5,366 nt of DNA from an uncultured Caulobacterales bacterium (GTDB taxonomy: Bacteria; Pseudomonadota; Alphaproteobacteria; Caulobacterales; Maricaulaceae). Below the pieces are notes generated by a model. The model saw only the letters and a program-made list of their open reading frames with translations, was not told where the DNA came from and did not search any database. Within the stretch, counting starts at the first letter, position 1. Each line of letters begins with the position of its first letter. Positions 5,336-5,366 of the stretch are shown in pieces. The stretch is taken from NCBI GenBank assembly GCA_937981945.1, contig CALJNJ010000079.1, positions 1 to 5,366 on the forward strand, written 5' to 3'. The translations under genes were made by a program, and so were the position numbers.

Positions 5336-5366
5336 AAAAGAAAACGCTGCTCTCAGAAGAGAGCAG
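5336..5366 (-). terminator. Rho-independent terminator of a leftward gene beyond the right edge
   Basis: On the minus strand CTGCTCTC, a TTCT loop and GAGAGCAG form a perfect 8-bp stem with a 4-nt loop (5347-5366). It is followed after two bases by a T-rich tract, TTTTCTTTT (5336-5344). This is a standard intrinsic terminator for transcription moving left, so a minus-strand gene must end just outside the window. The stem reaches the last base shown and may extend further; whether it also serves rightward transcription cannot be judged. Confidence 0.8.

Overview
The window is chromosomal housekeeping DNA from a bacterium, most likely an alphaproteobacterium. The evidence is a rsmI gene divergent from an LppC-domain lipoprotein, a hemW-rdgB pair with rdgB upstream, proteins of the usual proteobacterial type, and moderate base composition (a little above 50% GC by eye). 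I cannot place it at genus level. Nothing in it looks like an insertion sequence, prophage, CRISPR array, tRNA or rRNA. Genes are packed tightly: three neighbouring pairs overlap, one convergent pair is 6 nt apart and one divergent pair is 26 nt apart.

Left part (1-2918). The 5' part of rsmI (16S rRNA C1402 2'-O-methyltransferase) runs leftward off the edge. Divergent from it across 26 bp is a lipoprotein gene of the LppC/LpoA family (penicillin-binding-protein activator), which would act at the outer membrane on cell-wall synthesis. Its stop overlaps, tail to tail, the stop of hemW (radical-SAM heme chaperone). hemW is read leftward and its start lies inside the 3' end of rdgB.

Middle part (2899-4469). 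rdgB (XTP/dITP pyrophosphatase, a nucleotide-pool sanitiser) and hemW form a leftward two-gene unit. Across a 201-bp intergenic region, a rightward pair encodes a four-helix membrane protein (DUF2975) and a 77-residue Xre-type HTH protein (YozG/HTH_26 family), joined by a TGATG stop/start overlap. The intergenic region carries two 12-bp perfect palindromes of the form TTTRTCGAYAAA, one near each gene start, and a third copy of the pattern lies inside the DUF2975 gene. This is the most interesting part of the window: a candidate membrane-linked, self-regulating switch with its possible operators visible.

Right part (4476-5366). dapB (4-hydroxy-tetrahydrodipicolinate reductase, in the lysine/diaminopimelate pathway) is read leftward and converges on the HTH gene. 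Upstream of it, at the right edge, is a strong leftward intrinsic terminator (8-bp stem, 4-nt loop, T-rich tail) that must close a gene beyond the window. dapB therefore probably starts its own transcript.

Two genes touch cell-wall supply and assembly (dapB and the LppC lipoprotein), but they are on separate transcripts and no common control is visible. There is no gene-free stretch longer than about 200 bp.
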